64,000 bases of DNA, from the NCBI RefSeq assembly GCF_001583495.1, contig NZ_LQAQ01000060.1, positions 1 to 64,000 on the forward strand, in the 5' to 3' direction. The position numbers and the translations under genes were made by a program. This document shows positions 30,151 through 39,830 of this stretch, piece after piece (positions within the stretch are counted from its first letter, which is position 1; each line of letters begins with the position of its first letter). Source of the DNA: Flammeovirga sp. SJP92. GTDB taxonomy: Bacteria > Bacteroidota > Bacteroidia > Cytophagales > Flammeovirgaceae. The notes under the pieces are model-generated. The model made no database searches and was not told where the DNA came from. It saw nothing but the letters and a program-made list of their open reading frames with translations.

Positions 30151-31695
30151 ATGGAAAATAAGGTAAGAGTACGTTTTGCTCCAAGTCCTACTGGACCTCT
30201 TCACATTGGTGGAGTGCGCACAGCTTTATTTAATTATTTATTTGCCAAACACAATGGCGGTGACTTTTTAGTTCGTATAGAAGATACGGATCAGAGCCGT
30301 TTTGTGGAGGGTGCTGAAGAATATATCCGACAGAGTTTAGAATGGGCAGGTATCGTTGCAGACGAGGCACCATGGAACCCTGGTGATTGTGGTCCTTACC
30401 GACAGTCTGAAAGAAAAGAGATATATAAAGAATATGCTGAGCAGTTGGTAAAAGACGGTCTTGCTTATTATGCATTCGATACTTCTGAAGAATTAGAGGA
30501 AATGCGTGAGCGTTTAAAAGCGGCACGTGTCAATACGCCTCAATACAATTCGATGACACGTACACAAATGACCAACTCTTTGACACTTTCTGAAGAGGAA
30601 GTGAAAGAAAGAATTGAGAGTGGTGCTCCTTACGTTATTCGTTTAAAGGTTCCTAAAAAGGAAGAAATTAGATTGAATGACATGGTACGTGGTTGGGTAA
30701 TGGTACATTCTCATACTATCGATGATAAAATCTTAATGAAGTCGGATGGAATGCCTACTTATCACTTGGCTAACGTTGTAGACGACCACTTAATGGGAAT
30801 CACACACGTGATCAGAGGTGAAGAATGGTTGCCTTCTGCTCCATTGCACGTTTTATTGTACAAATACTTAGGTTGGGAAGATACAATGCCTCGTTTTGCT
30901 CACTTACCATTATTATTGAAGCCTGACGGTAACGGTAAATTAAGCAAGAGAGACGGCGATAAAATGGGCTTCGCTGTATTCCCTTTAGAGTGGAAAGATC
31001 CTCAATCTGGTGATATCTCAAGAGGTTTCAAAGAAGATGGTTTCTTAGCGGATGCTTTCATCAACTTCTTATCATTCTTAGGATGGAACCCAGGTGACGA
31101 GCGTGAATTCTTCACATTACAAGAATTATGTGATGAATTTACAATGGAAAGAGTAACAAAAGCAGGTACTAAATTCGATATCGACAAGGCGAAATGGTAC
31201 AACCAACAATACTTGAAGAATAGACCTGATGCTGAGTTAGCTCAATATTTAATTGCTGATATGACTGCTGAAGGAAAAGAAACAACTCCTGAGAAAGCGG
31301 CATTAGTGGCTAATCAGTTGAAAGAGCGTGTGACTTTCCCTCAAGAAATCTGGAGAGATGGTCGTTTCTATTTCGAGAAGCCTCAAGAATATGATGCGAA
31401 GACTGTAAAGAAAAAATGGAAACCTGAAGGGGTGGCTGTTTTACAAGAATATGCGAGTACAATTGAAAATGCTGAAAGCTTCACTGCTGATGACGCGAAG
31501 GACATTTTCATGAAAGTCTTGGAGAATCACGAAATGAAAATCGGACAAGTAATGCCTGCATTAAGAGTAGCAATCTCTGGTAAAGGTGGCGGTCCTGATT
31601 TGATGATCATGCAAGAAATCTTAGGCAACAAAGAAGTAGCTGAAAGAATTAATATCGCAATTGAAAAAATTAATAAACTAAAGGAAGGCAACTAG
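30151..31695 (+). CDS. gltX: Glutamyl-tRNA synthetase
   Basis: This 514-residue class I aminoacyl-tRNA synthetase charges tRNA-Glu. The N-terminus VRVRFAPSPTGPLHIGG holds the HIGH-type motif (HIGG, residues 18-21), and KLSKR (263-267) is the KMSKS-type motif. RIEDTDQSR is the glutamate-binding signature of bacterial GluRS. The C-terminal anticodon-binding domain ends near MQEILGNKEVAERI. The next gene, glnS, begins 67 bp downstream on the same strand with no terminator between, so the two are probably cotranscribed. Confidence 0.97.
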   Translation: MENKVRVRFAPSPTGPLHIGGVRTALFNYLFAKHNGGDFLVRIEDTDQSRFVEGAEEYIRQSLEWAGIVADEAPWNPGDCGPYRQSERKEIYKEYAEQLVKDGLAYYAFDTSEELEEMRERLKAARVNTPQYNSMTRTQMTNSLTLSEEEVKERIESGAPYVIRLKVPKKEEIRLNDMVRGWVMVHSHTIDDKILMKSDGMPTYHLANVVDDHLMGITHVIRGEEWLPSAPLHVLLYKYLGWEDTMPRFAHLPLLLKPDGNGKLSKRDGDKMGFAVFPLEWKDPQSGDISRGFKEDGFLADAFINFLSFLGWNPGDEREFFTLQELCDEFTMERVTKAGTKFDIDKAKWYNQQYLKNRPDAELAQYLIADMTAEGKETTPEKAALVANQLKERVTFPQEIWRDGRFYFEKPQEYDAKTVKKKWKPEGVAVLQEYASTIENAESFTADDAKDIFMKVLENHEMKIGQVMPALRVAISGKGGGPDLMIMQEILGNKEVAERINIAIEKINKLKEGN

Positions 31696-31762
31696 AGTTT
31701 AGTTTATGATAAAGTGTGATAGGAATCAAAATTTCTATCATGCTTTTATACTCACATTGAAC

Positions 31763-33472
31763 ATGGAAGAAAAAAACACTGAGAAAAGGCTGGACTTTAT
31801 CCGTGAAAAAATCACGAATGAGTTAGCGTCAAATAAAAATGGAGGTAAACTATTATTCCGTTTTCCTCCTGAGCCAAATGGTTATTTACACATTGGCCAC
31901 GCAAAATCAATCTGCTTAAACTTCGGTTTATCACAAGAATTTGAAGGTGCGGGTACCAACCTTCGTTTTGATGATACAAACCCTGCCAAAGAGGATCAGG
32001 AGTATGTTGATTCAATCAAAAGGGACATCGAATGGTTAGGCTTCAACTGGGAAGGCGAACCAAAATTCACTTCTGATTATTTCGACCAACTTTATGATTG
32101 GGCAGTGAAATTAATCAAAGAAGGAAAAGCATATGTAGATGATCAAGCGGCGGACGTAATTGCTTCTCAAAAGGGCACTCCTACTACTCCAGGTACTAAC
32201 TCTCCATTCAGAGAGCGTTCTGTAGAAGAAAACTTGGAGCTTTTTGAAGGCATGAAAGAAGGCAAGTTTGAAGAAGGTTCTAGGGTATTAAGAGCTAAAA
32301 TTGACATGGCTAACCCTAACATGCACCTTCGTGACCCATTCTTATACAGAATCATCAAAAAGGCTCACCATAGAACAGGTGATAAGTGGTGTATCTACCC
32401 TATGTACGATTGGGCACATGGTCAATCAGATTACATTGAGGGAATCACGAACTCACTTTGTACGACTGAATTTGAGGTACACAGACCTTTATACGACTGG
32501 TTCTTGGATCAATTGGCTGATGCTGACAAAACTCGTCCAGAACAAACTGAATTCTCACGTTTGAACTTAAACTACACGGTAATGTCAAAGCGTAAGCTTT
32601 TACAATTGGTGGAAGAAGGAGTTGTAAACGGATGGGATGATCCTCGTATGCCTACTATTTCTGGTTTAAGAAGAAGAGGTTATACGCCTGCTTCTATCAG
32701 AAACTTCGCGAAAACAGTAGGTATTACAAAAAGAGACAACATCATTGATGTTTCTTTATTGGAATATGCGATCAGAGAAGACTTGAACAAAACTGCTCCT
32801 CGTGTAATGGCTGTTTTAGATCCTATTAAATTGGTGATCGACAACTATGAAGAAGGTAAAACAGAGTGGTTAGAAGCGGAAAATAATCCAGAAGATGAAA
32901 ACTCAGGTTCTCGTCAAGTTCCTTTCTCTAAAGAGTTATACATTGAAAGAGAAGACTTCAAAGAAAGTGCTAACCGTAAGTTCTTCCGTTTGACGATTGG
33001 AAAAGAGGTTCGTTTGAAGAACGCTTACATCATCAAAGGGGAAAGCTGCGTGAAGGATGAAGATGGAAATATTACAGAAATCCACTGTACTTATGATCCA
33101 CTTTCTCGTTCGGGTAGCGGTACTGAAGAGTCAAAACGTAAAGTAAAAGGTACTTTACACTGGGTATCAGCAGAGCATGCTGTTGATGCTAAAGTAAACC
33201 TTTACGATCGTTTATTCTCTGATGAAGCTCCTGATTCTCGTAAAGATCCTGAAACTAAGGAAGTGATTGATTTCAAGACTTTCTTAAATCCAGAATCACT
33301 TCAAGTAATTGAAGGTTGTAAAGTAGAACCGTCTTTGAAAGACAACAAAGCTGGCGATAATTTCCAATTCCAAAGAATGGGTTACTTTATCTTAGATCAA
33401 GATTCTACTCCTGAGAATATGATTTTCAACAAGACAGTTGGATTGAGAGATTCTTGGGCAAAAAAGAATTAA
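31763..33472 (+). CDS. glnS: Glutaminyl-tRNA synthetase
   Basis: ATG 31763 ([13 protein letters not shown]) is chosen because family members start close to this point; an ATG 57 bp upstream gives an unusual leader. The 569-residue protein has the GlnRS-type motif [19 protein letters not shown] (HIGH, 43-46), the DDTNPAKED segment and VMSKRKL (about 273-279) as the KMSKS equivalent. It ends with the two beta-barrel anticodon domains typical of GlnRS and ends [13 protein letters not shown]. It charges tRNA-Gln directly, so this organism need not rely only on GatCAB transamidation. A terminator follows. Confidence 0.96.
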   Translation: MEEKNTEKRLDFIREKITNELASNKNGGKLLFRFPPEPNGYLHIGHAKSICLNFGLSQEFEGAGTNLRFDDTNPAKEDQEYVDSIKRDIEWLGFNWEGEPKFTSDYFDQLYDWAVKLIKEGKAYVDDQAADVIASQKGTPTTPGTNSPFRERSVEENLELFEGMKEGKFEEGSRVLRAKIDMANPNMHLRDPFLYRIIKKAHHRTGDKWCIYPMYDWAHGQSDYIEGITNSLCTTEFEVHRPLYDWFLDQLADADKTRPEQTEFSRLNLNYTVMSKRKLLQLVEEGVVNGWDDPRMPTISGLRRRGYTPASIRNFAKTVGITKRDNIIDVSLLEYAIREDLNKTAPRVMAVLDPIKLVIDNYEEGKTEWLEAENNPEDENSGSRQVPFSKELYIEREDFKESANRKFFRLTIGKEVRLKNAYIIKGESCVKDEDGNITEIHCTYDPLSRSGSGTEESKRKVKGTLHWVSAEHAVDAKVNLYDRLFSDEAPDSRKDPETKEVIDFKTFLNPESLQVIEGCKVEPSLKDNKAGDNFQFQRMGYFILDQDSTPENMIFNKTVGLRDSWAKKN

Positions 33473-33492
33473 TCTATTATAGATATAAAATT

Positions 33493-33530
33493 AAAACGGA
33501 GATACTTTTTGAAGCATCTCCGTTTTTTTT
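33493..33530. terminator. Terminator between glnS and the histidine kinase gene
   Basis: A perfect 11-bp stem (arms 33493-33503 and 33516-33526, core ACGGAGAT / ATCTCCGT) ends in TTTTTTTT. It lies between convergent genes and could serve both. Confidence 0.85.
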
Positions 33531-35325
33531 ATAATGTTAATTCTAAATTTTTACTAACTGTAAAAGTAAATTTACTTCCTCCAGTAGGGTTCTCTTCTAC
33601 CCAAATTTTACCATTGTGCTTATCAATGATTTTTTTACAACTGGCTAATCCCAAACCATTTCCTTCAAATTCAGAATAGGTATTCAATCGGGTGAAGGCT
33701 TTGAATATTTCTTCCCTTTTATCTTCATCAATACCTATCCCATTATCAGTCACGGTAAATTGCCAATATTCCGGATCTTCTTTCACCGTTATATTGATGT
33801 AAGTTTCATTGAGTGTGTCTTGAAATTTAAGTGCATTCCCAATTAAATTCTGAAACACTCTATATACTCCTACCCTACTACATAAAATGGTTGGCAGTTT
33901 CTCAACACTGAAATTAACATCATGATCTTCAATCTTGTAATTTAAATCAGCCAATACATCTGTAACTAACTCATTTAAATCTTCCTCTGTTACTTCAAAC
34001 TTTTTATCCAAGCTTCCATAACTCATCAAAGATTCAACTAAACTGTTGAGTCGTTTCACAGATTTACCAATCACCTTTAATACAGGCTCTTGCACTTCTC
34101 CTGCATCGATGGATAGCTGTACTAACTGTGCAACATTGTTAATCGGGCTCCTGATATCATGTGATGCTTGAAACAGCATATCTTTTATTTCCACGTTCTT
34201 TTGCTGTAACTCTGAAGTTGCATTCTGTAATTCTATGATATCAGTAATATCAACAAATGACCCTAGAATTGTCAGAAGGTTTCCTTCCTCATCATATTCA
34301 AAAGGAGAATCTTTGGACCTTAGCCATTTCCATTTACCACATTTGGCTTTGAACCTGTAGACAATAAAGAAAGATTCATTTTCTTTCGCATCACTAAGGC
34401 TTTCCCAATGAGCAAAAATTCTCTCATGGTCTTCAGGGTGAAATAACTCCAAAAGCTCTTCTCTTCCCAATTTTGCATAATCTTCCGATGTGTACCCAAG
34501 CAAATTGATCGCTTGTTCATTGGCAAAAGTGTTTTTACCTGATTTTACATCAAAAATGTAAACTCCATTTTGAGCATTAAGATTGATTTTCCTTAAAAAC
34601 CTTTCTTTTTCCTCCAAAGCAATCTGTGCTTTATAGCCTTCAGTAATATCCCTCGTGATCAAATTAAGTCTTACCACATTTTCTCCATCAAAAACAGGTG
34701 TAACATTTGTCTCATAATACATCATCCCAAAAGGAGCTTTGTAATCAATTTGATAATTCTGAGGTATGCCTGTTTCAAACACTTCTCTCATCTTGGATTC
34801 CGCTTTATTTTGGGAGCCAGGAGGCAAGTAAATCGTACATCTTGTTCCCAAAACTTCATTTTTAGAAAGCCCAGGAGAAACATGATTGATGTATATGATT
34901 TTCAAATCACGGTCAACTTGAAACACGTGATCTGTGTTATGATCAATTAAACTTTTATAATCAACCATATCATCTTCATCACCTTTGTCTATTTCTTTGA
35001 ACAAAAGCGTATACGTCAGTTCATCACCCATGGAATTTTTGGAGATATAAACAGTAGCAGTCATTAAGGTATTATCTTTTTTCAATACCCTAAACTTCTC
35101 AAAAAAGTACTCATCAGATGTTATTCTTCCCACATTATGGGACATAATCTCTTTAAAACTTTTATCACTTACTATTATTTCATCAATATTCCTTTGTAGT
35201 AGATCATCTTCGACGTAGTTTAAAAATTGACATAACGAATTGTTCGTAAATACAATCTCACTTTGATTATTAATTACGATAATTCCGTCATTAAGCTGTT
35301 TTAATAATTTTAAGTAGTGCTGCAA
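33529..35325 (-). CDS. Soluble PAS-domain sensor histidine kinase
   Basis: The protein has 598 residues without signal peptide or membrane helix, so it is likely a cytosolic sensor. Three PAS-like domains precede the kinase (about 5-115, 125-235 and 245-365; the third has GSFVDITD at its end, a PAC-type motif). After a coiled linker comes the dimerisation/phospho-acceptor helix QASHDIRSPINN (His389). The HATPase domain (about 480-595) has an N box NLIGNALKF, G1 DNGIGIDED and G2 GNGLGLASCKKI. It is an orphan kinase: no response regulator gene is adjacent. The PAS ligands are unknown; heme- or flavin-binding residues are not obvious. Confidence 0.93.
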   Translation of the reverse strand: MQHYLKLLKQLNDGIIVINNQSEIVFTNNSLCQFLNYVEDDLLQRNIDEIIVSDKSFKEIMSHNVGRITSDEYFFEKFRVLKKDNTLMTATVYISKNSMGDELTYTLLFKEIDKGDEDDMVDYKSLIDHNTDHVFQVDRDLKIIYINHVSPGLSKNEVLGTRCTIYLPPGSQNKAESKMREVFETGIPQNYQIDYKAPFGMMYYETNVTPVFDGENVVRLNLITRDITEGYKAQIALEEKERFLRKINLNAQNGVYIFDVKSGKNTFANEQAINLLGYTSEDYAKLGREELLELFHPEDHERIFAHWESLSDAKENESFFIVYRFKAKCGKWKWLRSKDSPFEYDEEGNLLTILGSFVDITDIIELQNATSELQQKNVEIKDMLFQASHDIRSPINNVAQLVQLSIDAGEVQEPVLKVIGKSVKRLNSLVESLMSYGSLDKKFEVTEEDLNELVTDVLADLNYKIEDHDVNFSVEKLPTILCSRVGVYRVFQNLIGNALKFQDTLNETYINITVKEDPEYWQFTVTDNGIGIDEDKREEIFKAFTRLNTYSEFEGNGLGLASCKKIIDKHNGKIWVEENPTGGSKFTFTVSKNLELTL

Positions 35326-35452
35326 TTTAAAATAGGTTTCTATGAGTCGGCGAATTGAAATTGAGTATCAACATAGAATTTTAGACCGTAGATTCCAAAA
35401 TTGCTTTTTATTTCTCCCTTAAATTAAAACAGGTTATTAATATTCTTATATT

Positions 35453-36535
35453 TTACAATCCATAAAAGATTGATATTTCACCCCATCCAAAAAGGTTCCC
35501 CTTTCTGAAACTATCGTTGATCACCACCCTGTAATAATGAAACATAAATCGTCCCCAATTAAAGTTTACACCATATACCCAGTTGAGAATCAGAGGATCT
35601 ATTTGGTCTGACTTCAATACATAAGGGCTTGATTCAAACTGGATTAAACTGCCTTGAGCTGTTCCATCATAAAGTAATGCACCTACCTGAAACTCCGTAA
35701 AAAAATAGATCTGTTTCACTTGGTTTAAACTTGGAAGAATACTATTGAAGGTACTTCCTAATCCCTTCTTTGAGTTCTTTTTCTCCCGTGCTTTACTTTT
35801 CTGATTCGAAGCTTTTAATCTTGGCGGATACTTTTGCTTCACACCATATCTGCTGTAATAAGTATCATTATATTTGCCTATTTTGAATTGAAAACCCGAT
35901 AGAAAATAGTTATAAATCGTACCAATATGTGCTTTCCCAATCAGGTTAGTTTCATAGCTTTTTCCATTAAAAGGCAACATTTTCATCACTTCTACATCCA
36001 AATCTAATACTAAGCCATTTCCAATTTGATTATCCCAGCCATTGAAGTCTGTATTTTCTAGAAATAAACTATGCATAAAATTTTGAGTTGCTCCTGCACC
36101 TGCCGCTGGACCTTGGATACCTACATAAAGATTAGTTTCCAACCGAAGTGTTTTCCAATAATTTGATGTTACTTTTTTATAAGTTAAGTACAACAACCCT
36201 GCATAAGGTCTGTCTGTAGAATCTACTTCGTACAATGTTGCATTTTCCGGTGTATGCATGTCTTGTCCTATTGTCAAGCTGAATTCTTTTTGCGTTGATT
36301 TTTCCAGCCCAAAAAGTAGTTTGTCCATTACTTTATTATTAAAGTGATGGCTTGACCATGTCAAATGAATACCATTTGTGAAATTTCGGTCCGACTGTAG
36401 CCAATATTGATAAAAGTCATTTTGAGAAGAAATACTGATGTGTTCACTTTGTTGTTTTCCTAAACTATCAACCTGTCCAAAAACAGTAACTGAGTGTAAA
36501 AAAATGAGAAAAAGAAAGTAGAATAAAAATTTCAT
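35453..36535 (-). CDS. LpxR-like outer-membrane lipid A deacylase (DUF2219)
   Basis: This 360-residue protein has a signal peptide (LFLIFLHSVTVFGQ) and an amphipathic beta-barrel pattern throughout. The family motifs are SQNDFYQYW, SDRNFTNGIHLTW near the N-terminus, DRPYAGLLYLTY (about 114-125), and VGIQGPAAGAGATQNFMH (about 148-165), whose His fits the LpxR catalytic region. LpxR removes the 3'-acyloxyacyl group of lipid A in the outer membrane. An internal Lys/Ser-rich insertion (about 240-265, SNQKSKAREKKNSKK) is unusual for a barrel loop. It is monocistronic, between the kinase gene and the divergent chitinase gene. Confidence 0.85.
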   Translation of the reverse strand: MKFLFYFLFLIFLHSVTVFGQVDSLGKQQSEHISISSQNDFYQYWLQSDRNFTNGIHLTWSSHHFNNKVMDKLLFGLEKSTQKEFSLTIGQDMHTPENATLYEVDSTDRPYAGLLYLTYKKVTSNYWKTLRLETNLYVGIQGPAAGAGATQNFMHSLFLENTDFNGWDNQIGNGLVLDLDVEVMKMLPFNGKSYETNLIGKAHIGTIYNYFLSGFQFKIGKYNDTYYSRYGVKQKYPPRLKASNQKSKAREKKNSKKGLGSTFNSILPSLNQVKQIYFFTEFQVGALLYDGTAQGSLIQFESSPYVLKSDQIDPLILNWVYGVNFNWGRFMFHYYRVVINDSFRKGNLFGWGEISIFYGL

Positions 36536-36828
36536 AAAATGTAGTTTTTGAAGATTACTCTAAAATAAAAAATAATAAAGACAAAACACCTCCTATACAA
36601 TTTCAAAACAGCATGTACCCCATATATAATGCTTGATTTATATAAGAAGGAAAGTATTGTACCCTTACTTTTCTTAATGAATTCAGATGCTGTACCCCCA
36701 TTTATTTGAACTGTACTCCTATTTGCTACCCCATACTCTATTGCGACTAACTGAATCATTTATTTGATTCGTGACATCAACCTTCAGTTCCTCTTCTTAG
36801 AGAATTTATTAACAACACTACTACATAT

Positions 36829-39666
36829 ATGAAAATTTTTAAACTACTACTCTTAGTGGGCATTATCACTATGTATAATGCTACTCACGCAACCACTCTA
36901 TTGACAGCTATGAATGCTTCACCTTGTGATGGTGTTGCAGAGTGGAACTCTTCTTCAACTTACGCTCAAAGCGGTACACAAGTAGTGTACAATGGCAAGC
37001 TTTACAGTTCAAAATGGTGGACACAAGGTGACACGCCAGGTGTAGCGGAGTGGGGACCTTGGGAAGAAATCGGCGTCTGTGATGACAATCAAGCGCCAAG
37101 TGTTGCCTTCACACAGCCTGCCAATAACAGTTCTTTTATACTGGAAGAAACCACCACTATTGATTTCTCTATCACAGCTTCTGATGTAGACGGGACTGTA
37201 GAAAGTACTTCTATCACTATAGACGGTGTAACTTTCTCAGGAAGTTCTCTACAATGGACTCCAAGTACTGCAGGGAATTTCACAGCAACGGCGACTGCTA
37301 TTGACGATAAAGGCAGTGAAAGTAGTACATCTTTGAATTTTAGTATTACTTCTAATCAGCCAGTACCTCCTACAATAAGTTTTACTTCTCCAGGGGATGG
37401 TGAAGTGATTAAAACCTCTGCATTAAGCCCAATCAACATACAGCTTGATGTAAATGATGCGGACGGATCAATTGTCTCTTCCAGCATCACAGTAGACGGG
37501 CAGACTTTCCCTTCTGCTTCAGCATCTTGGACCCCATCATCTTTTGGTACTTACACTATTACAGGTGCTACAACCGATAATGACGGACTGACTGCAAGCA
37601 GTTCTATTTCCATCACGATAGAAGAAACAGTGCAAGGAAATTGTAGTTATCCGGAGTATGCACCTTATCCTTCAACCTATAATACCAATGACATTGTAGT
37701 CTACCAAGGTGATTTATATGAAGCTCAAGTAGACAACCTTTATAATATCACTCCTGGAGAAGCGGATCATTGGTGGAAACCATTAGGTCCTTGTGTTGAT
37801 ACAAATACAGCTCCTGAAATTACTGCAACAGATGCTTCATCAGTAGGTTTAATTGCCACTACTTTAAGTGCCTCAATAATAGACACAGAAGGTGATGCAA
37901 TTACAGCAACTTTCACTGTAGATGGCATTACTTTAAACGCCTCTCAGAATAATGATAATTTCACAGCCCAATGGACTCCTTCTGCTTATGGCAGTTACGC
38001 TGTAGAAATCAATGCTTCGGATGACAAAGGAAAATCAAGCACTGCTTCTTATGTACTCACTATCAGTGAACCACAAGGACCTCAATATCCTGTCATCACT
38101 TCATTCACTCCTGCGGAAAATAAAGTCATCAAACAAACTTCATTATCTGCCATCGCTATTTCATTTGAAGCATCAGATATTGATGGAAGCATTGTTTCTC
38201 ACAGCATTACAGTAGACGGCACTACTTACAACAGTTCTTCTGTTTCATGGACACCTTCTTCATTCGGCAACTATACTATTGTATTTTCTGCTACAGATGA
38301 CGAAGGACTAACAACAGATCAAAGTATCTCAATAATTGTAGAGGAAAACTTAGCATTTACAGATAAAGTACTGGTAGGTTATTGGCACAACTGGAACCTT
38401 TCAAGTGTTCCTTATATCAGATTGAAAGATGTTGATGATAGATACAATGTAATATGTATTGCTTTTGCTGAACCAAAGATCAGAGATATCGACAACACAA
38501 TGGTTTTTGATCCTATCGATATAGACAATTTCCAAAATGAGCCTTCTGATAAATCAAGAGCAGAGTTTAAAGCAGATGTAGCTTACCTGCAAAGCAGAGG
38601 CAAAAAAGTACTCCTATCACTTGGTGGGGCCAACGGAGTGGTTCACCTTGATAATGAAGAAGAGCAGCAAAAATTTGTCACTTCAATGATCAGCTTATGT
38701 GAAACTTACGGCTTTGACGGAGTAGACATTGACCTAGAGGGCTCTTCTTTGACTCTTAATGCAGGTGATGATGATTTCACTAACCCTACCACACCAAGAG
38801 TTTTGAACTTTATAGAAGGAATGCAAGCTATCAAAGCTCATTTCGGTCCTTCATTCCTGTTGACGTCTGCTCCTGAAACTGCTTATGTTCAAGGTGGACA
38901 AACAGCCTACGGCGGATCATGGGGTGGTTACCTTCCAATTCTTCACTCATTAAGAGATCAATTGGATTATGTACACGTACAGCTTTACAACACAGGTAGT
39001 TTGGGTGCTCTCGATGGAAAAGCTTATACACAAGGAACTGCCGACTTTATAGTTGCAATGACAGAAATGTTGTTACAAGGTTTTGAGTCGAAAAGTATTG
39101 CTGGTTTCTTCCCTGCTTTCAGAGAAGATCAAGTGGCATTAGGTCTGCCTGCAAACAAACCTGCTGCACCTGCTGGTGGTTATACTCCCCCCGCAGAAGT
39201 ACAAAAAGCATTGAACTATTTGGTAAACGGTGTTTCTTTCGGTGGAGAATATAAACTGGTAAAAAGTGAAGGCTACCCTGAGCTAAGAGGTATGATGACT
39301 TGGTCAATCAACTGGGATAAAACAACAAATTATGAATATGCTCAGAGTTATGATACTTTCTTCAATGGTAATAATGCTAGAAAAAGATATGAATTGGAGA
39401 CAGAACTTCAAAATACACTTGGCAATGCCTATCCTAACCCTTTCGAGTTTGAATTAAAGATTGATATTGAATTACAAGATAATGAAACAGTCAGTACACA
39501 GATATTTAATGCCAATGGGCAATTAGTGAACTTTAAAGATTTCAAAAATTTAAATAGCGGTATTCATCAACTAACAATTCCAACTAAATCGCTTTCAAAA
39601 GGGATTTACATCATTAAACTAACTACTCATGACCAAGCTAAAGTCTACAGAGTCATCAAACAATAG
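36829..39666 (+). CDS. Multimodular secreted GH18 chitinase with two CBM5/12 domains and T9SS sorting domain
   Basis: The protein has 945 residues with a signal peptide (LLLLVGIITMYNATHA). In order: a CBM5/12 chitin-binding domain (about 31-85, with AEWNSSSTYAQSGTQVVYNG), two Ig-like domains (about 87-262), a second CBM5/12 (about 264-322, YQGDLYEAQ and HWWKPLGPC), two more Ig-like domains (about 325-505), the GH18 barrel (about 511-860) and a type A T9SS domain (from GNAYPNPFEFE). The barrel has SxGG (LLSLGGANG, about 594) and the catalytic FDGVDIDLE (629-637, Glu637). GH18 enzymes cleave chitin with retention. The protein should be exported through T9SS to act outside the cell; the GH20 lipoprotein could then process oligosaccharides. 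Confidence 0.96.
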   Translation: MKIFKLLLLVGIITMYNATHATTLLTAMNASPCDGVAEWNSSSTYAQSGTQVVYNGKLYSSKWWTQGDTPGVAEWGPWEEIGVCDDNQAPSVAFTQPANNSSFILEETTTIDFSITASDVDGTVESTSITIDGVTFSGSSLQWTPSTAGNFTATATAIDDKGSESSTSLNFSITSNQPVPPTISFTSPGDGEVIKTSALSPINIQLDVNDADGSIVSSSITVDGQTFPSASASWTPSSFGTYTITGATTDNDGLTASSSISITIEETVQGNCSYPEYAPYPSTYNTNDIVVYQGDLYEAQVDNLYNITPGEADHWWKPLGPCVDTNTAPEITATDASSVGLIATTLSASIIDTEGDAITATFTVDGITLNASQNNDNFTAQWTPSAYGSYAVEINASDDKGKSSTASYVLTISEPQGPQYPVITSFTPAENKVIKQTSLSAIAISFEASDIDGSIVSHSITVDGTTYNSSSVSWTPSSFGNYTIVFSATDDEGLTTDQSISIIVEENLAFTDKVLVGYWHNWNLSSVPYIRLKDVDDRYNVICIAFAEPKIRDIDNTMVFDPIDIDNFQNEPSDKSRAEFKADVAYLQSRGKKVLLSLGGANGVVHLDNEEEQQKFVTSMISLCETYGFDGVDIDLEGSSLTLNAGDDDFTNPTTPRVLNFIEGMQAIKAHFGPSFLLTSAPETAYVQGGQTAYGGSWGGYLPILHSLRDQLDYVHVQLYNTGSLGALDGKAYTQGTADFIVAMTEMLLQGFESKSIAGFFPAFREDQVALGLPANKPAAPAGGYTPPAEVQKALNYLVNGVSFGGEYKLVKSEGYPELRGMMTWSINWDKTTNYEYAQSYDTFFNGNNARKRYELETELQNTLGNAYPNPFEFELKIDIELQDNETVSTQIFNANGQLVNFKDFKNLNSGIHQLTIPTKSLSKGIYIIKLTTHDQAKVYRVIKQ

Positions 39667-39709
39667 CATAATACTCAAGTAGGAAAAACACAATTATTTA
39701 GTAAGTGGT

Positions 39710-39740
39710 AAAAGCTGTCCTTCATTAGGGCAGCTTTTTG
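39710..39740 (+). terminator. Terminator of the chitinase gene
   Basis: A perfect 11-bp stem AAAAGCTGTCC / GGGCAGCTTTT is seen apart from the final C/G pairing offset; a T run follows. Confidence 0.8.
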
Positions 39741-39772
39741 ATTTTAAACGTTTCTATATTCTTCAACCAAAA

Positions 39773-39805
39773 TTGATTCGAACTCCCCAACATTGGTTAC
39801 CTTTG
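39773..39805 (+). promoter_or_regulatory. Candidate promoter of the DUF819 gene
   Basis: TTG (39773-39775), 22 bp, then TACCTTTG (39798-39805), an exact TAnnTTTG -7 box. The start codon is 26 bp further on. Confidence 0.5.
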
Positions 39806-39830
39806 AGAGAATTTTTAAAACGTTATAAAT

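Noticed and set aside
36532-36759. 75-codon minus-strand frame upstream of the LpxR-like gene
   Set aside because: It overlaps the LpxR start by 4 bp, lacks a signal peptide or motif, and lies in the AT-rich promoter region.
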